In this document: positions 1 through 9,194 of the stretch, one piece after another | How the letters are laid out: the number at the start of each line of letters is the position of its first letter | How positions within the stretch are numbered: position 1 is the stretch's first letter | Origin: Planctomycetota bacterium | Lineage (GTDB): Bacteria > Planctomycetota > Phycisphaerae > Phycisphaerales > SM1A02 | Direction of reading: 5' to 3' | DNA length: 64,000 nucleotides | Assembly: GCA_021414025.1 (NCBI GenBank) | Contig: JAIOPG010000004.1 | Span: 248,001 to 312,000, forward strand | Made by a program: the position numbers and the translations under genes | Notes under the pieces: model-generated | Databases searched by the model: none | Seen by the model: the letters and a program-made list of their open reading frames with translations, nothing else | What the model was told of the DNA's origin: nothing

Positions 1-332
1 CTTTGAAGGGGATCCACACGGACCACCTCGGCTCGATCCTGATCGCCTACGAGCCGATCTGGGCAATCGGCACCGGGCGTTCGGCAAGCCCCCAGGATGC
101 CTCCACAAGCCACGCGTCGCTGCGGAAAGACATCCGGGATCTGTATGATCCTTCGCTCGCTGCAGCGGCCCGAATCCTTTATGGAGGATCGGTGAATCCC
201 GCGAATGCGACCTCCCTTTTTTCGCAACCTGAAATCCAGGGAGCGCTGGTCGGGGGTGCCAGTTTGAAGGCGGCGGACTTTGCCTCGATTCTTCGAGGCG
301 CATCACAGGCGGCATCAAGCCGCCGCAGTTAG
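1..332 (+). CDS. tpiA: Triosephosphate isomerase, C-terminal part
   Basis: The gene is cut by the left edge, so only about the last 110 residues are visible. Triosephosphate isomerase interconverts dihydroxyacetone phosphate and glyceraldehyde 3-phosphate in glycolysis and gluconeogenesis. The fragment carries the family's catalytic-glutamate segment AYEPIWAIGTG, then the phosphate-gripping loop GGSVNPANA and the final GALVGGASL loop, in the usual order. The frame stays open to the edge. The gene is followed 13 bp later by secG; tpiA-secG is a common bacterial arrangement. Confidence 0.95.
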   Translation, partial: LKGIHTDHLGSILIAYEPIWAIGTGRSASPQDASTSHASLRKDIRDLYDPSLAAAARILYGGSVNPANATSLFSQPEIQGALVGGASLKAADFASILRGASQAASSRRS

Positions 333-345
333 GAGCTTGGACTTC

Positions 346-918
346 ATGAGCGTCTTCTTCACCGTCTTGACCTTTCTCTTCATCCTGATCAGCGTGGCGC
401 TGGTGCTGGTCATTCTTGTGCAGCGGCCCCAGGGCGGCGGACTCTCCAGCGCCTTCGGCGGCGGCGGCGGAACCGATACGGCCTTCGGCGGACGGACCGG
501 CGACGCACTGACGGTCGGCACGGTCTCGGTCTTCGCCGTCTATCTGCTGCTGGCGATGGCGCTGAACATCTTCAATCCGCAGACCACGATGTCTTCGCTC
601 GTGCCCGGCAGCGCATCGACCACGACCGAGCAGGCTCCGGCCAATTCAACCACTCCGGCAAGTCCGACCGATCCCGGCAGCACTCCCATTCCCGCGGCGA
701 CGCTTCCGATGCGACCGGTCACCATGCCACCGGGAGCGAATCCCGCAGGCAATCCTGCGACGCAACCGACGACCGCGCCTGCGACGCCACCCGCGACCGC
801 TCCGGCCACGGCGCCTGCGTCGACAACGCCTCCGCCGAGCACCGCGCCATCGGCTCCGCCCGCCGGCGCTCCGGCCTCCACGCCGCCCGCAAATCCCGAG
901 AAGCCTCGGCAATCATGA
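346..918 (+). CDS. secG: Preprotein translocase subunit SecG with a long Pro/Ala/Thr tail
   Basis: This is the small membrane subunit of the SecYEG channel. The ATG at 346 is chosen because AGGAG lies at 331-335 and the protein then begins directly with a membrane helix. Residues about 5-25 are the first membrane segment, then comes the family loop LVQRPQGGGLSSAFGG, and a second helix lies at about 60-80. SecG is usually 75-120 residues. Here it has 190, and the last 100 or so are low-complexity Pro, Ala, Thr and Ser with no visible fold. The gene shares an ATGA overlap with yicC, so the two are probably translationally coupled. Confidence 0.9.
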   Translation: MSVFFTVLTFLFILISVALVLVILVQRPQGGGLSSAFGGGGGTDTAFGGRTGDALTVGTVSVFAVYLLLAMALNIFNPQTTMSSLVPGSASTTTEQAPANSTTPASPTDPGSTPIPAATLPMRPVTMPPGANPAGNPATQPTTAPATPPATAPATAPASTTPPPSTAPSAPPAGAPASTPPANPEKPRQS

Positions 919-1799
919 TTCGCTCCATGACGGGCTTCGGATCGGCGTCAGGGACGCACGAAGGCCTGCATCTTTCGCTTGAGGTCCGCTCGGTCAACAA
1001 CCGCTATTTCAAGGGCGTGATTCGCCTGCCCACAGAGCTGGCCCCGCTCGAGGGCGAGCTCGAGGCCAAGCTGGCGGCGCGGGTTGCACGAGGCAGCGTG
1101 ACCCTGACCGTGCGGGCCACCGACTCGACGTCGCGCAGCGCCGGCCGCATCAACACCGAAGTTCTCAAGAGCTACCTCTCGCAGTTGGAGAGCGTGATGC
1201 CCGACGGCCGCAAGGGATCGCTCGACGCGAGCTCGCTCCTTTCGCTGCCCGGCGTGATCATCGACGATGGCTCGCAGCGGATGTGCGACACCGCCCGCGC
1301 CGGCATCGACGCGCTGCTTGACAAGAGCGTCGCCGAGATGAACGACATGCGCAATCGCGAGGGCGAGGCGCTGCGCGGCCAATTGGTGCAGTTCGGCGCG
1401 ACCTTGGACGAGCGGCTGAAGGAGATCGCGCTGCGCGTTCCCAACGTGGCCGATCTCTACCGCGAGCGGCTCCGCGCCCGCATGAAGACGCTGCTCGCCG
1501 AATCCGGCGCCGCGGTGCGCGAGGAGGACATGCTCCGCGAGGTGGCGGCCTTCGCCGAGCGCAGCGACATCGCCGAGGAGGTGCACCGGCTCGAGGGGCA
1601 TCTGGAGCAGTACCGGCAATTGCTCGATCCCAAGCGCCCCGACGCCGTGGGCCGCGCCCTGGACTTCCTGGCCCAGGAGATGCTGCGCGAGGCCAACACC
1701 ATCGCCAGCAAGGCTTCCGATTACGAGATCAGCAAGCGCGTGGTGGAGATGAAGACCGCCATCGATCGGATCAAGGAACAGGCGGCGAATGCCGAGTGA
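915..1799 (+). CDS. yicC: YicC/YloC family endoribonuclease
   Basis: The 294 residues match YicC-family length. The protein opens with the hallmark MIRSMTGFG, has the SVNNRYF segment near residue 28, and ends with the conserved DUF1732 tail (SDYEISKRVVEMKTAIDRIK). Members of this family were described as stress-linked proteins and later shown to be endoribonucleases that act in RNA turnover. The start overlaps the secG stop by four bases (ATGA). The downstream phosphotransferase start overlaps this gene's 3' end by 11 bp, which places it in the tpiA-secG transcription unit. Confidence 0.88.
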   Translation: MIRSMTGFGSASGTHEGLHLSLEVRSVNNRYFKGVIRLPTELAPLEGELEAKLAARVARGSVTLTVRATDSTSRSAGRINTEVLKSYLSQLESVMPDGRKGSLDASSLLSLPGVIIDDGSQRMCDTARAGIDALLDKSVAEMNDMRNREGEALRGQLVQFGATLDERLKEIALRVPNVADLYRERLRARMKTLLAESGAAVREEDMLREVAAFAERSDIAEEVHRLEGHLEQYRQLLDPKRPDAVGRALDFLAQEMLREANTIASKASDYEISKRVVEMKTAIDRIKEQAANAE

Positions 1800-2850
1800 A
1801 GCCCCCGCGGGGGGAGTGTCGCTCGAGGAAGTCAACGATGCGCTGGGGCAGTGGGAGATCGGATCGGTGCGCGAGATCGCGCCGCTGACCGGCGGCAGCC
1901 GCGCCAACCCGAAGATGCGAATCCACTCCGAGCGCGGCGCCTTCGTGCTCAAGCGCCGGCCGGTCCAGCAGACCGACCTCGAGCGCATCCGCTTCGCCCA
2001 CCACGCGCTGGGCACGGTCGCCGCCGCCGGACTTCCGGTCGCGCTGCCGCAGCCCGCCCGCGACCGCTCCACCTTCCAGGTCCGCCCGCACGGCATCTAC
2101 GAATTGTTCAACTTCCTCGGCGGCGAGCGCTGGAAGCGCAGCGAGCTGCAGGCCTACGAGGCGGGGCGGGCGCTCTCGCGCCTGCATCGCGCGGCGCTGG
2201 AGATGCAATGGCATGGCCACGTGAAGGCCTCCTGCTACCACGGCAACCTGGTGGTGGTGGAGGCGCTGCGCCGCGTGCCCGAGGCGATCCTGGCCGCGCA
2301 GCCGGAAACGCCGCAGCAGCCGTTGATCGATCAATGCCAGAAACTCTCCAGCCTCTACCAGGTGGCGTCGGAGAAGGTGGATGAGCTGGAGTACCAGGCG
2401 CTGGACAGCCAGGTCGTGCATGGCGACTGGCATCCGGGAAACATCCTCTTTGCGGGCGATGAGGTCACCGGCGTGCTCGACTTCGACTCGGCGCGGCTGG
2501 AGCCCGCGATCGCCGATGTCGCCAACGGCCTGCTGCAGCATTCGGTGCGGGCGGGGCCGCGAAGGGCCGTCGCCCAATGGCCCCATGAAATCGACGAAGC
2601 CCTCTTCTTTGGATTCGCCCGCGGGATCGCCAGCGCCGACTCCGGGTCGTTGCTCAAGTTCGTGAAGATGGTGCCGTGGCTTATGATCGAGGCGTGCATC
2701 GCGGAAGCCGCCATTCCAATCGCCAAGACCGGGATCTTCGCGACCATTCCCGGAGACCAGATGCTGTCGCTGATTCTGCGGCGGGCCTCGTGGATCCAGG
2801 GCCAGGCGGCCATGCTCTCCAAGCGGCTCGCCCTGGAGATCAAGGTTTGA
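1789..2850 (+). CDS. APH/homoserine-kinase-like phosphotransferase
   Basis: This 353-residue protein has the aminoglycoside-phosphotransferase (protein-kinase-like) fold. The catalytic loop reads HGDWHPGNILF, with the catalytic Asp and metal-binding Asn. The metal-binding segment GVLDFDSAR follows about 20 residues later, taking the place of DFG. An N-terminal lobe with FVLKRRP supplies a likely ATP-binding lysine. The family phosphorylates small molecules such as choline, homoserine or antibiotics, and the substrate cannot be read from sequence. The start overlaps yicC by 11 bp. An antibiotic-resistance role is not indicated by this housekeeping context. Confidence 0.75.
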   Translation: MPSEAPAGGVSLEEVNDALGQWEIGSVREIAPLTGGSRANPKMRIHSERGAFVLKRRPVQQTDLERIRFAHHALGTVAAAGLPVALPQPARDRSTFQVRPHGIYELFNFLGGERWKRSELQAYEAGRALSRLHRAALEMQWHGHVKASCYHGNLVVVEALRRVPEAILAAQPETPQQPLIDQCQKLSSLYQVASEKVDELEYQALDSQVVHGDWHPGNILFAGDEVTGVLDFDSARLEPAIADVANGLLQHSVRAGPRRAVAQWPHEIDEALFFGFARGIASADSGSLLKFVKMVPWLMIEACIAEAAIPIAKTGIFATIPGDQMLSLILRRASWIQGQAAMLSKRLALEIKV

Positions 2851-2867
2851 CATCGGGCTGGAGAGGG

Positions 2868-3848
2868 ATGGGATTTCATCTCGTGGTCGTGATCGCGGCG
2901 TTGCTCGCCTCGCCTGCCGCGTCGAAGGCGCAGGCGCCCGATCCGCCCGCCAACGAGCCTCCCGCGGCGGATGCGCCTCCCGCGAAGGCACCCGATCCTC
3001 CGGTGAAGCCCCAGAATCCGGCGGCCAATCCCAATGTCCGCATGCCGGTGCTCAAGCCCGCGAACTTGAATCCCAATCCCAACGCCATCATGCGAAACCA
3101 GGCGGGCGGCCGCGGATTCGGCGGTATGAACATGGTGCAGGACCGCGCCATCATCGAGTCGATGTCGCACGAAAGGCTGCTGACCGTCGAGCCGCCTGCC
3201 GCGGTCCTGAATCTCCTGCCGGCGCTGGACGATCCCTCCTTTGCAGTGCGCGAAGCGGCTTCGCAGAAGTTGCTCGACCGTTCCTTCCCCGACGAGGCGA
3301 TCTGGGCGGTGCTTGATCGCTTCAAGCTCAGCGAGGAGGCCCGCGGCCGGCTTCTCACCGTCGCCTATCGGCGCGTCAGCGAGCGGCCGCGCGGCGCGCT
3401 GGGCATCCGCATGGGCACGGCGGCGATCGGCCGGCCCGGCGTCATCATCCAGGCGACCCTGCCGGGAATGCCTGCGGAGAAATTCCTCAAGGCCGGGGAC
3501 GTCATCGAGGAGATCGACGGCCAACCCGTGCCGACCACCAACGCGCTCGTCGATGCGATCCAGAATTTCGCGCCGGGGCGTGAGATCAAGATCAAGTTGC
3601 GGCGGCCCGAGCGCGACCCGCAGGGGCGGTTCCTCCTCGGTCCGGACCAGAAGAACATCGAGCGGCCGATCGACCTCTCGATGCCTCTGGGCAACGCCGA
3701 GGATCTGGATCGCGCCGATCCCGGCGATCCCCGAGCCGGGCAGAACATGCAGTTGCAACAGCGAAAACTGGAGGCGGCGATCATTCTGCGCCGCTTCGCC
3801 GCGCCGTCGGCGCCCGCGAATGGGCTGCGCCCGGTCGATCTGCCCTGA
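2868..3848 (+). CDS. Secreted PDZ-domain protein
   Basis: The ATG at 2868 gives an N-terminal signal sequence (about residues 1-22, ending SKAQA), so export is expected. A Pro/Ala-rich linker follows, and then a short helical stretch around residues 105-165 (ALDDPSFAVREAASQKLL) that resembles one HEAT-type repeat. A PDZ domain at about 180-255 includes GVIIQATLPGMPAEK and LKAGDVIEEIDGQPV. PDZ domains bind C-terminal or unfolded peptide segments. There is no protease domain, so this may be an adaptor or a periplasmic scaffold. It starts 17 bp after the phosphotransferase gene and is the last gene of the run. Confidence 0.72.
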   Translation: MGFHLVVVIAALLASPAASKAQAPDPPANEPPAADAPPAKAPDPPVKPQNPAANPNVRMPVLKPANLNPNPNAIMRNQAGGRGFGGMNMVQDRAIIESMSHERLLTVEPPAAVLNLLPALDDPSFAVREAASQKLLDRSFPDEAIWAVLDRFKLSEEARGRLLTVAYRRVSERPRGALGIRMGTAAIGRPGVIIQATLPGMPAEKFLKAGDVIEEIDGQPVPTTNALVDAIQNFAPGREIKIKLRRPERDPQGRFLLGPDQKNIERPIDLSMPLGNAEDLDRADPGDPRAGQNMQLQQRKLEAAIILRRFAAPSAPANGLRPVDLP

Positions 3849-3869
3849 CCCCGACGTGGGCGACCCGGT

Positions 3870-4490
3870 TCAGGCGACCAGCGGATTGCGGAAGTGGTGG
3901 TCCTGGATCGGCGCCACCAGATCGAGCACCGACATGAGCACAATCGAGGGACTGCTGGTGGCATTCACCTCGTGGATGATGTTCTTGGGATAGAAGGAAA
4001 GCACCGGCTCCGTCTCCTTGCGGTAGACGTCGAAGCGGTGCTGGATCACCTTTTCGTCGGCGTCATCGAGGCGGTTCTCCTTCATCGCGCGGCGGCGCAT
4101 GCGGCGGACCATCTCCGCCTGGTCCGGGCAGACCAGGTGCAGCACGGCCAGCACATCCAGATAGTCCTTGAGCGCCTTCGCCTGGCTCACGGTGCGCGGG
4201 ATGCCGTCAAGCACCAGCAGGTCCGCCGCGGGCTTGAAGAAACTCAGCGCCACCTGGGCCTTCATGTTCTGCTGCCACATCTCCACCGTCAGCTCGTCGG
4301 GAACCAGCTCGCCCTTGCTCGAGTGGGCCAGGAACTTCTTTCCCAGCGGGCTGCTCAGGTCCAGCGAGCGGAAGACGTCGCCGCACGCGAGATGGAAGAA
4401 GCCCGGCACGTGCCCGAGGATTTTTCCCTGCGTGCCCTTGCCGGATCCGGGGGCGCCAAAAAGAAGAATGCATTTGTATCGATGGCTCAT
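3870..4490 (-). CDS. Adenylate-kinase-like nucleoside monophosphate kinase
   Basis: This is a 206-residue P-loop kinase that would transfer a phosphate from ATP to a nucleoside monophosphate. The P-loop GAPGSGKGTQ is at residues 12-21. The NMP-binding segment is FHLACGDVFRS, and DGIPRTVSQAKAL replaces the usual DGFPRT. The LID region is short, without zinc-binding cysteines. The basic RRMRRRAMKENRLDD segment carries the phosphate-binding arginines. It is probably adenylate kinase, but the Phe-to-Ile change and odd LID mean another NMP kinase is possible. A GAGGAAC Shine-Dalgarno sequence precedes the ATG. The gene diverges from recJ. Confidence 0.75.
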   Translation of the reverse strand: MSHRYKCILLFGAPGSGKGTQGKILGHVPGFFHLACGDVFRSLDLSSPLGKKFLAHSSKGELVPDELTVEMWQQNMKAQVALSFFKPAADLLVLDGIPRTVSQAKALKDYLDVLAVLHLVCPDQAEMVRRMRRRAMKENRLDDADEKVIQHRFDVYRKETEPVLSFYPKNIIHEVNATSSPSIVLMSVLDLVAPIQDHHFRNPLVA

Positions 4491-4554
4491 CGGGGTTCCT
4501 CAGCGGTTCGCCGGAGTATGCCATGAGAATCCATTCCGCGAAAGCGAATGGGGC

Positions 4555-4560
4555 TACTCT
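4555..4560 (+). promoter_or_regulatory. Putative -10 element for leaderless recJ
   Basis: TACTCT ends exactly 6 nt before the GTG at 4567, so transcription would begin at the start codon. No Shine-Dalgarno or clear -35 element is visible. The same hexamer and spacing precede pdxJ. Confidence 0.5.
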
Positions 4561-4566
4561 CCGTGC

Positions 4567-6303
4567 GTGGAATTTCCCAAGCACCAGTGGCACGTGGAGG
4601 CGACGGCGCAGGATCCCTCCCTTCCGCTGCGCGAGCGGGTGATCCGCCGGCGCGGGCTGCTGGGGGAGCGCAACCAGAAGCTCTTCGCCTCGGGCCAGCC
4701 GTCGCTGAGTCTTCTGCACGACCCGGGCTCCCTGCATGGCGCGATCGAGGTCGCCCAGACGCTCGACCGCTGGATCACCGAGAGCCGGCGCATCGCGGTC
4801 TATGGCGACTACGACGCGGACGGCATCTGCGCCTGCGCGATCCTGATCCGGCTGCTTCGCCTGCTGAACGTGGAGCCGCCCGCGATCGCCTACATCCCGC
4901 ATCGCGTGGTTGAGGGCTATGGCCTGCACGCCGAGGCGCTGCAGGAGCTGCACGCGCAGGGGATCGACGCCGTCATCACCGTGGACTGCGGGGGTTCCTC
5001 CATCGAGGAGGCGAAGCTGGCGAAATCGCTGGGCATGGAGCTGGCGATCACGGATCATCACCGGCTGCTGCGGGATGTCGATGGAAAAGTCATTCTGCCC
5101 GAATGCGTGGCGCTGGCCCATCCGGAGCTGGGCGACACACCCTTCCGACCGATTTGCGCCGCGATGGTGGCGCTGAAGATCGCCAAGCGGTTGATCCGAA
5201 TTCGCACCGGCGAAAAACCACCGTTGGTCATGACGCAGTGGATCGTGAACGAGGCGCTGCCGCTGGCGGCGGTGGGAACGGTGGCCGACGTCATGCCGCT
5301 GCTGGACGAGAACCGGATCGTGGTCGGCAACGGGCTGGCGGCGCTGCGCACCACCACCCTGGTCGGGCTGCGCTCGGTCATCCCCGGCTCCGCCTTCAAG
5401 TCGCCACAGATGGATTCAAGCGTGATCGGTTTTCAGATCGCGCCGCGACTGAACTCGGCCGGGCGGCTGGAGCACGCGACGCAGGCGCTGGATCTGCTGC
5501 TGAGCGATCAGCCCGATGCGTGCAAAAAAATGGCCGCGAAGCTGGACGAGTTGAACTTTCAGCGCAAGCAGGACACGGAAGTGGTGCACTTGCTCGCCCG
5601 CAGCAAGGTGCTTGAGGGCGGACTGAACGCCGCGGATTCCTGCTCGATCGTTCTGGCGGACCGAAGCTGGAATCCGGGCATTCTCGGCCCCGCAGCCTCG
5701 AGGCTCTCGGAGGAATTCGCCCGGCCGGTGTTGCTCTTCGGCGCCAGCGAGAGCGGATGGAAAGGCTCCGGCCGGGCGCCCAGCGGCTTCGACCTGCACG
5801 CCTGCCTGACGAGTTGCGCCAAATACTTCACCAGTTTCGGCGGCCATGCGGCGGCGGCGGGGGGATCGATGTCCTTCGATCAGCTCGAGCCCTTCGTGAA
5901 GGATTTCGAAGTCGCGGCGCGGACCCAGATGCGCGAGGGAGTGCGCAAGCCCGATTTGTTCATCGACGCGGAGCTTCCCTACAAAACGGCCAAAGACAAG
6001 CCGGCGCTGGCCGAGATCCAGTCGCTCGGGCCATTTGGCCAGGGATTCCCCGAGCCCAACATTCTCATCCGCGGCCTGCGGGTCCTGCGCACCGACATCC
6101 TCGCGGGCACCGGATTGAAGTTGCTGGTGGAGGACGATGCCAACGCCAAGGGCGAGCTCATTCTCTGGCGCTGCGGACATCTGCGCGGACTCTTCACGCC
6201 GGGCCGGCGCTTCGACGCGGTGGGCTGTCCCAAACCCAGCAGCAATCCGCGCTTTCCCCCGTCGATCCATGTCAAGGATGTCCGCTTTCACGACGGCGGC
6301 TAA
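4567..6303 (+). CDS. recJ: Single-stranded-DNA-specific exonuclease RecJ
   Basis: RecJ degrades single-stranded DNA 5' to 3' in recombination and mismatch repair. Starting from GTG 4567 the protein has 578 residues, a normal RecJ length. The DHH-phosphoesterase metal sites are intact: YGDYDADG at 79-86, DCGG, and D163-H164-H165. Further on come RLNSAGRL and the DHHA1 motif FGGHAAAAGG. An upstream in-frame extension to 4168 is open but covers the divergent kinase gene and is not family-like, so GTG 4567 is preferred; a TACTCT hexamer 6 nt upstream supports this. The stop overlaps the convergent pyrophosphorylase gene by 4 bp. Confidence 0.92.
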   Translation: MEFPKHQWHVEATAQDPSLPLRERVIRRRGLLGERNQKLFASGQPSLSLLHDPGSLHGAIEVAQTLDRWITESRRIAVYGDYDADGICACAILIRLLRLLNVEPPAIAYIPHRVVEGYGLHAEALQELHAQGIDAVITVDCGGSSIEEAKLAKSLGMELAITDHHRLLRDVDGKVILPECVALAHPELGDTPFRPICAAMVALKIAKRLIRIRTGEKPPLVMTQWIVNEALPLAAVGTVADVMPLLDENRIVVGNGLAALRTTTLVGLRSVIPGSAFKSPQMDSSVIGFQIAPRLNSAGRLEHATQALDLLLSDQPDACKKMAAKLDELNFQRKQDTEVVHLLARSKVLEGGLNAADSCSIVLADRSWNPGILGPAASRLSEEFARPVLLFGASESGWKGSGRAPSGFDLHACLTSCAKYFTSFGGHAAAAGGSMSFDQLEPFVKDFEVAARTQMREGVRKPDLFIDAELPYKTAKDKPALAEIQSLGPFGQGFPEPNILIRGLRVLRTDILAGTGLKLLVEDDANAKGELILWRCGHLRGLFTPGRRFDAVGCPKPSSNPRFPPSIHVKDVRFHDGG

Positions 6304-7715
6304 ATCACGAATTCTTCGCCGCGGCGGATGGTGCGCACGGTGATCCGGTTGCGCAGATCGGCGGCCTCGAGCGCGGCCAGCGGGCCAATCTCGATCTTCG
6401 CGTCCACGCTGCCGTCGGTGCGCTTGGGAATGGTCACGCCCACCGCCTCGAGCCAGGCGCCGTTGCGGTCGCTCTGGATGCGGTGGCTGCTGGCCGGACT
6501 GTCCTCGCCCTCGGCATTCTTGATCGGCGCGAACTCCTCCATGCGGCTGGTCTGCAGCGTGACGCTGTTGCGGGCCAGCGGCAGCGCGTCGAAGATGAAG
6601 CACTCGAACTTGAAGGCGTTGGGCTTGTCGGGAAGAATCCGCGCGCCGGTGGCGGCGTCGAAGCTGGGCACCTTCTTGTGGGCGCGGTGCCAGGGCAGCT
6701 TGATGTCGCTGCTGGCGGCCAGACGCTGGGCGAACTCGACGGAGATCACGTGCACCGCGATGTTGGCTGCGCCGAAGGCGAGCTCGCCCTTCTCGTCGCG
6801 CTGATGGGCCATCGCAGAGGGAAGGTCGGAGTATTCGATGACGGTCGTGCGGTTGCCGGCGGGTGTCGGTGTGAGGCAGAGCACGCCGACCTTCTCGGCG
6901 GCGTTGCGCTTGGGGATGCACTTGCTGCTCATCTCGCCGCTGGAGCCCGGGGCATGCACGTGGGCGCCCAGGAAGATCGGATCGACGACGCGCACCAGCG
7001 GATTGTCCACCTGGAAGTAGCTCAGCTGGGTGATGCCGCGGGCGGCCATCTCCTTCAGCGCGCCGGAATGATGCAGGGCGCGGATGGCGCCGCCATGGCC
7101 GTCGGGATTGGTCGCCACTTCGCCCGGCGCCGCCAGCAGCACGCGACCTTCTTCATCGGTGCAGGGGACGACACCCTGCGGAATGAAAACATGCTCCTGC
7201 TTGGGCCGCCCGAAGAAGTTGTTGTCGGCGAAGAAGGCCTGCGTGTCGTCGTCGTTGAGCGGGCTGGTCATGATGAACCAGGGGATGCGCACGCTGAAGC
7301 GGCGCTCGGTGGCCAGCAGCTGCTCGGCGAAGACGCGAAAGAGCGGCTTGCCGGTGACGACGGTGGCGGGGTAGGTGCCCTTGGGTCCGCGCCAGCCCAG
7401 CCGCGTGCCCTGGCCGCCGGCGACGGTGAAGGCCGCGACCTGTCCGCGCCGGATCATCTGCTCGCCAGCCTCGCGGAATTCGCGCGAGCCCGGGGCGTCA
7501 TGGTGGATCACATTGGGCGGCGCCAGCGTGGAGAGGTCGCGCGAATGGTGCGCGCTCGTCTCCGCCATCATGCCCGCCAGCTCCTCCAGCGGGAGCGACT
7601 GGATCTGGTCGAGGAGGGACTCACGCGCGGCGGCGCCCAGTTTTTCGGTGCCGTCGAGCAGGTGCGTCTGCGACACCCGGCTCAAGCGCTCCTTGGTTTC
7701 CTGCAGTCGGTCCAT
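6300..7715 (-). CDS. UDPGP-family UTP-sugar-1-phosphate uridylyltransferase
   Basis: This 471-residue enzyme belongs to the eukaryote-type UDP-N-acetylglucosamine/UDP-glucose pyrophosphorylase family. The nucleotide-binding signature GGQGTRLGWRGPKG lies at about residues 97-110. Later blocks include the uridine-site region PDGHGG and the sugar-binding stretch FQVDNPLVRVVDP. It would couple UTP and a hexose (or HexNAc) 1-phosphate to a UDP-sugar for envelope polymers. The exact sugar is uncertain. It starts 7 bp downstream of phoU on the same strand, with a GAGG site before the ATG, so the two are cotranscribed. Confidence 0.85.
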   Translation of the reverse strand: MDRLQETKERLSRVSQTHLLDGTEKLGAAARESLLDQIQSLPLEELAGMMAETSAHHSRDLSTLAPPNVIHHDAPGSREFREAGEQMIRRGQVAAFTVAGGQGTRLGWRGPKGTYPATVVTGKPLFRVFAEQLLATERRFSVRIPWFIMTSPLNDDDTQAFFADNNFFGRPKQEHVFIPQGVVPCTDEEGRVLLAAPGEVATNPDGHGGAIRALHHSGALKEMAARGITQLSYFQVDNPLVRVVDPIFLGAHVHAPGSSGEMSSKCIPKRNAAEKVGVLCLTPTPAGNRTTVIEYSDLPSAMAHQRDEKGELAFGAANIAVHVISVEFAQRLAASSDIKLPWHRAHKKVPSFDAATGARILPDKPNAFKFECFIFDALPLARNSVTLQTSRMEEFAPIKNAEGEDSPASSHRIQSDRNGAWLEAVGVTIPKRTDGSVDAKIEIGPLAALEAADLRNRITVRTIRRGEEFVI

Positions 7716-7722
7716 CGTCGCC

Positions 7723-8424
7723 TCAGCCCTTTGTCCCGTCGCCCTTGGACTCCGGCGACTCGGGATCGCTCCAACCCTCGGGTCGGTGCCGGACGATCAA
7801 TCCGCGGCGCAGGTAGATCACCTGCTCGCAGATGTTGGTGGAGTGGTCGGAGATGCGGTCGACGGCCTTGACCACGGCCAGCAGGCGGAAGGCGAAGCCG
7901 GCGCTGAAGACCCCCTTGGTGACCTGCTGCTCGGTGTCCATCAGGATTTCCTGCTTAAAGCGCTGCACCGTGTCGTCGAAGAGCAGCACCTGGCGGGCCA
8001 GCTCGGCGTCCTCGCGCTCCAGCGAGCGCGTTGCGTCGCGGAGCATGCCCAGCACGCTGTTGGCCATGACGCGAAAGGTGTTGGGCGGACGCTCGGTGAA
8101 GCTGCGGGAATCGAAGGCGCGCTCGGCGATGGTGACGCCGTCGTCGGCGATGCGCTCGAGCTCGTTGTTCACCTTCACGAGGGTCAGCACGGAGCGGATG
8201 GCATGCTCCTCGGTCTGACCCATCGCCAGCAGCGGAATGCATTTGCGCTCGATCTCGACATCGGCCTTGTCGATCTCCTCGTCGGCTCGGATCACCTCGC
8301 CGGCCTTCGCCTTGTCGGAGTCGAAGAAGCAGTCGACCGCCCGCGTGCAAAGGTCGAGGACGCGGCGGCCCTGCACCGTCATCTCTTTTTTCAGCGACGC
8401 AAGCTGCGTGTCGAAGGCGCTCAT
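7723..8424 (-). CDS. phoU: PhoU-family phosphate regulator
   Basis: The 233-residue protein consists of two PhoU helical-bundle repeats. Each has an acidic metal-binding segment: [20 protein letters not shown] in the first repeat and a matching [18 protein letters not shown] in the second. PhoU represses the phosphate regulon through PstB and PhoR in well-studied bacteria. No pst or phoR genes are in the window. The gene precedes the UDP-sugar pyrophosphorylase gene and diverges from pdxJ with only 32 bp between start codons. Confidence 0.88.
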   Translation of the reverse strand: MSAFDTQLASLKKEMTVQGRRVLDLCTRAVDCFFDSDKAKAGEVIRADEEIDKADVEIERKCIPLLAMGQTEEHAIRSVLTLVKVNNELERIADDGVTIAERAFDSRSFTERPPNTFRVMANSVLGMLRDATRSLEREDAELARQVLLFDDTVQRFKQEILMDTEQQVTKGVFSAGFAFRLLAVVKAVDRISDHSTNICEQVIYLRRGLIVRHRPEGWSDPESPESKGDGTKG

Positions 8425-8444
8425 CTCGGGCCGATCTTAGCGGC

Positions 8445-8450
8445 TACTCT
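8445..8450 (+). promoter_or_regulatory. Putative -10 element for leaderless pdxJ
   Basis: TACTCT is followed by 6 nt and then the GTG at 8457. The context GGCTACTCT is the same as that before recJ. No Shine-Dalgarno is present, so this position also favours GTG 8457 over TTG 8451 as the start. Confidence 0.5.
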
Positions 8451-8456
8451 TTGTTT

Positions 8457-9194
8457 GTGCCTCTACTGAGCGTCAATGTGGACCACGTTTGCACCGTTCG
8501 ACAGGCTCGAAAGGGAGCGGAACCCGATCCCGTACTCGCGGCGGAGCAGGCCGAGCTTGGCGGCGCCGACGGCATCACCGTGCATCTGCGCGAGGACCGC
8601 CGCCACATCCAGGACGAGGACGTGCGACGCCTGCGGCGGGCGGTCGCCACGCGGCTCCACCTTGAGATGGCCGCGACCCGTGAGATGATCCAGTTCGCCG
8701 CCGCCGTGAAGCCCGTGACCGCCATGCTGGTGCCCGAGCGCCGCCAGGAGCTGACCACCGAGGGCGGGCTGGACGCCGCGGCGCAGGTTCCCTGGCTGAC
8801 CGAAGCCATCAAGATGCTGGGTGATGCCGGGATTCCCGTCAGCCTTTTCATCGACGCCGAGGCGCGTCAGGTCGACGCGGCGAAGCAGGTCGGCGCCTCC
8901 ATCTGCGAACTGCACACGGGGCCCTGGGCCCACGCCGTGCAGGAGCAGCGGGGGGAGTTGGCCGGGAAACGCTCCGACGCGGAGCTGGAGAAATTGCGAA
9001 CCGCGGGCAGGCTCGTCCTCGCCGCGGGGCTGCAGCTCAACGCCGGTCACGCCCTGAACACGCACAATGTGGGGCCGGTGGCGAGGCTGCCCGGGCTGCA
9101 CGAGCTGCACATCGGTCATTCCATCGTGAGCCGCGCCCTCTTCGTCGGCCTGAAGGAGGCGGTGCGCGAAATGAAAGCGGCGATATTTTCATGA
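8457..9194 (+). CDS. pdxJ: Pyridoxine 5'-phosphate synthase
   Basis: PdxJ condenses 1-deoxyxylulose 5-phosphate with 3-amino-2-oxopropyl phosphate to form pyridoxine 5'-phosphate, the last ring-forming step of the DXP-dependent vitamin B6 route. The 245 residues show the family blocks: [15 protein letters not shown] at the N-terminus, [38 protein letters not shown], and the C-terminal [11 protein letters not shown] and [15 protein letters not shown] 8457 is preferred; TTG 8451 would add two residues. The gene shares an ATGA overlap with dapA. Confidence 0.93.
   Translation: MPLLSVNVDHVCTVRQARKGAEPDPVLAAEQAELGGADGITVHLREDRRHIQDEDVRRLRRAVATRLHLEMAATREMIQFAAAVKPVTAMLVPERRQELTTEGGLDAAAQVPWLTEAIKMLGDAGIPVSLFIDAEARQVDAAKQVGASICELHTGPWAHAVQEQRGELAGKRSDAELEKLRTAGRLVLAAGLQLNAGHALNTHNVGPVARLPGLHELHIGHSIVSRALFVGLKEAVREMKAAIFS

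Noticed and set aside
4168-4566. Upstream in-frame extension of recJ
   Set aside because: It overlaps the divergent kinase gene, has no RecJ-like sequence, and the leaderless hexamer lies before GTG 4567.
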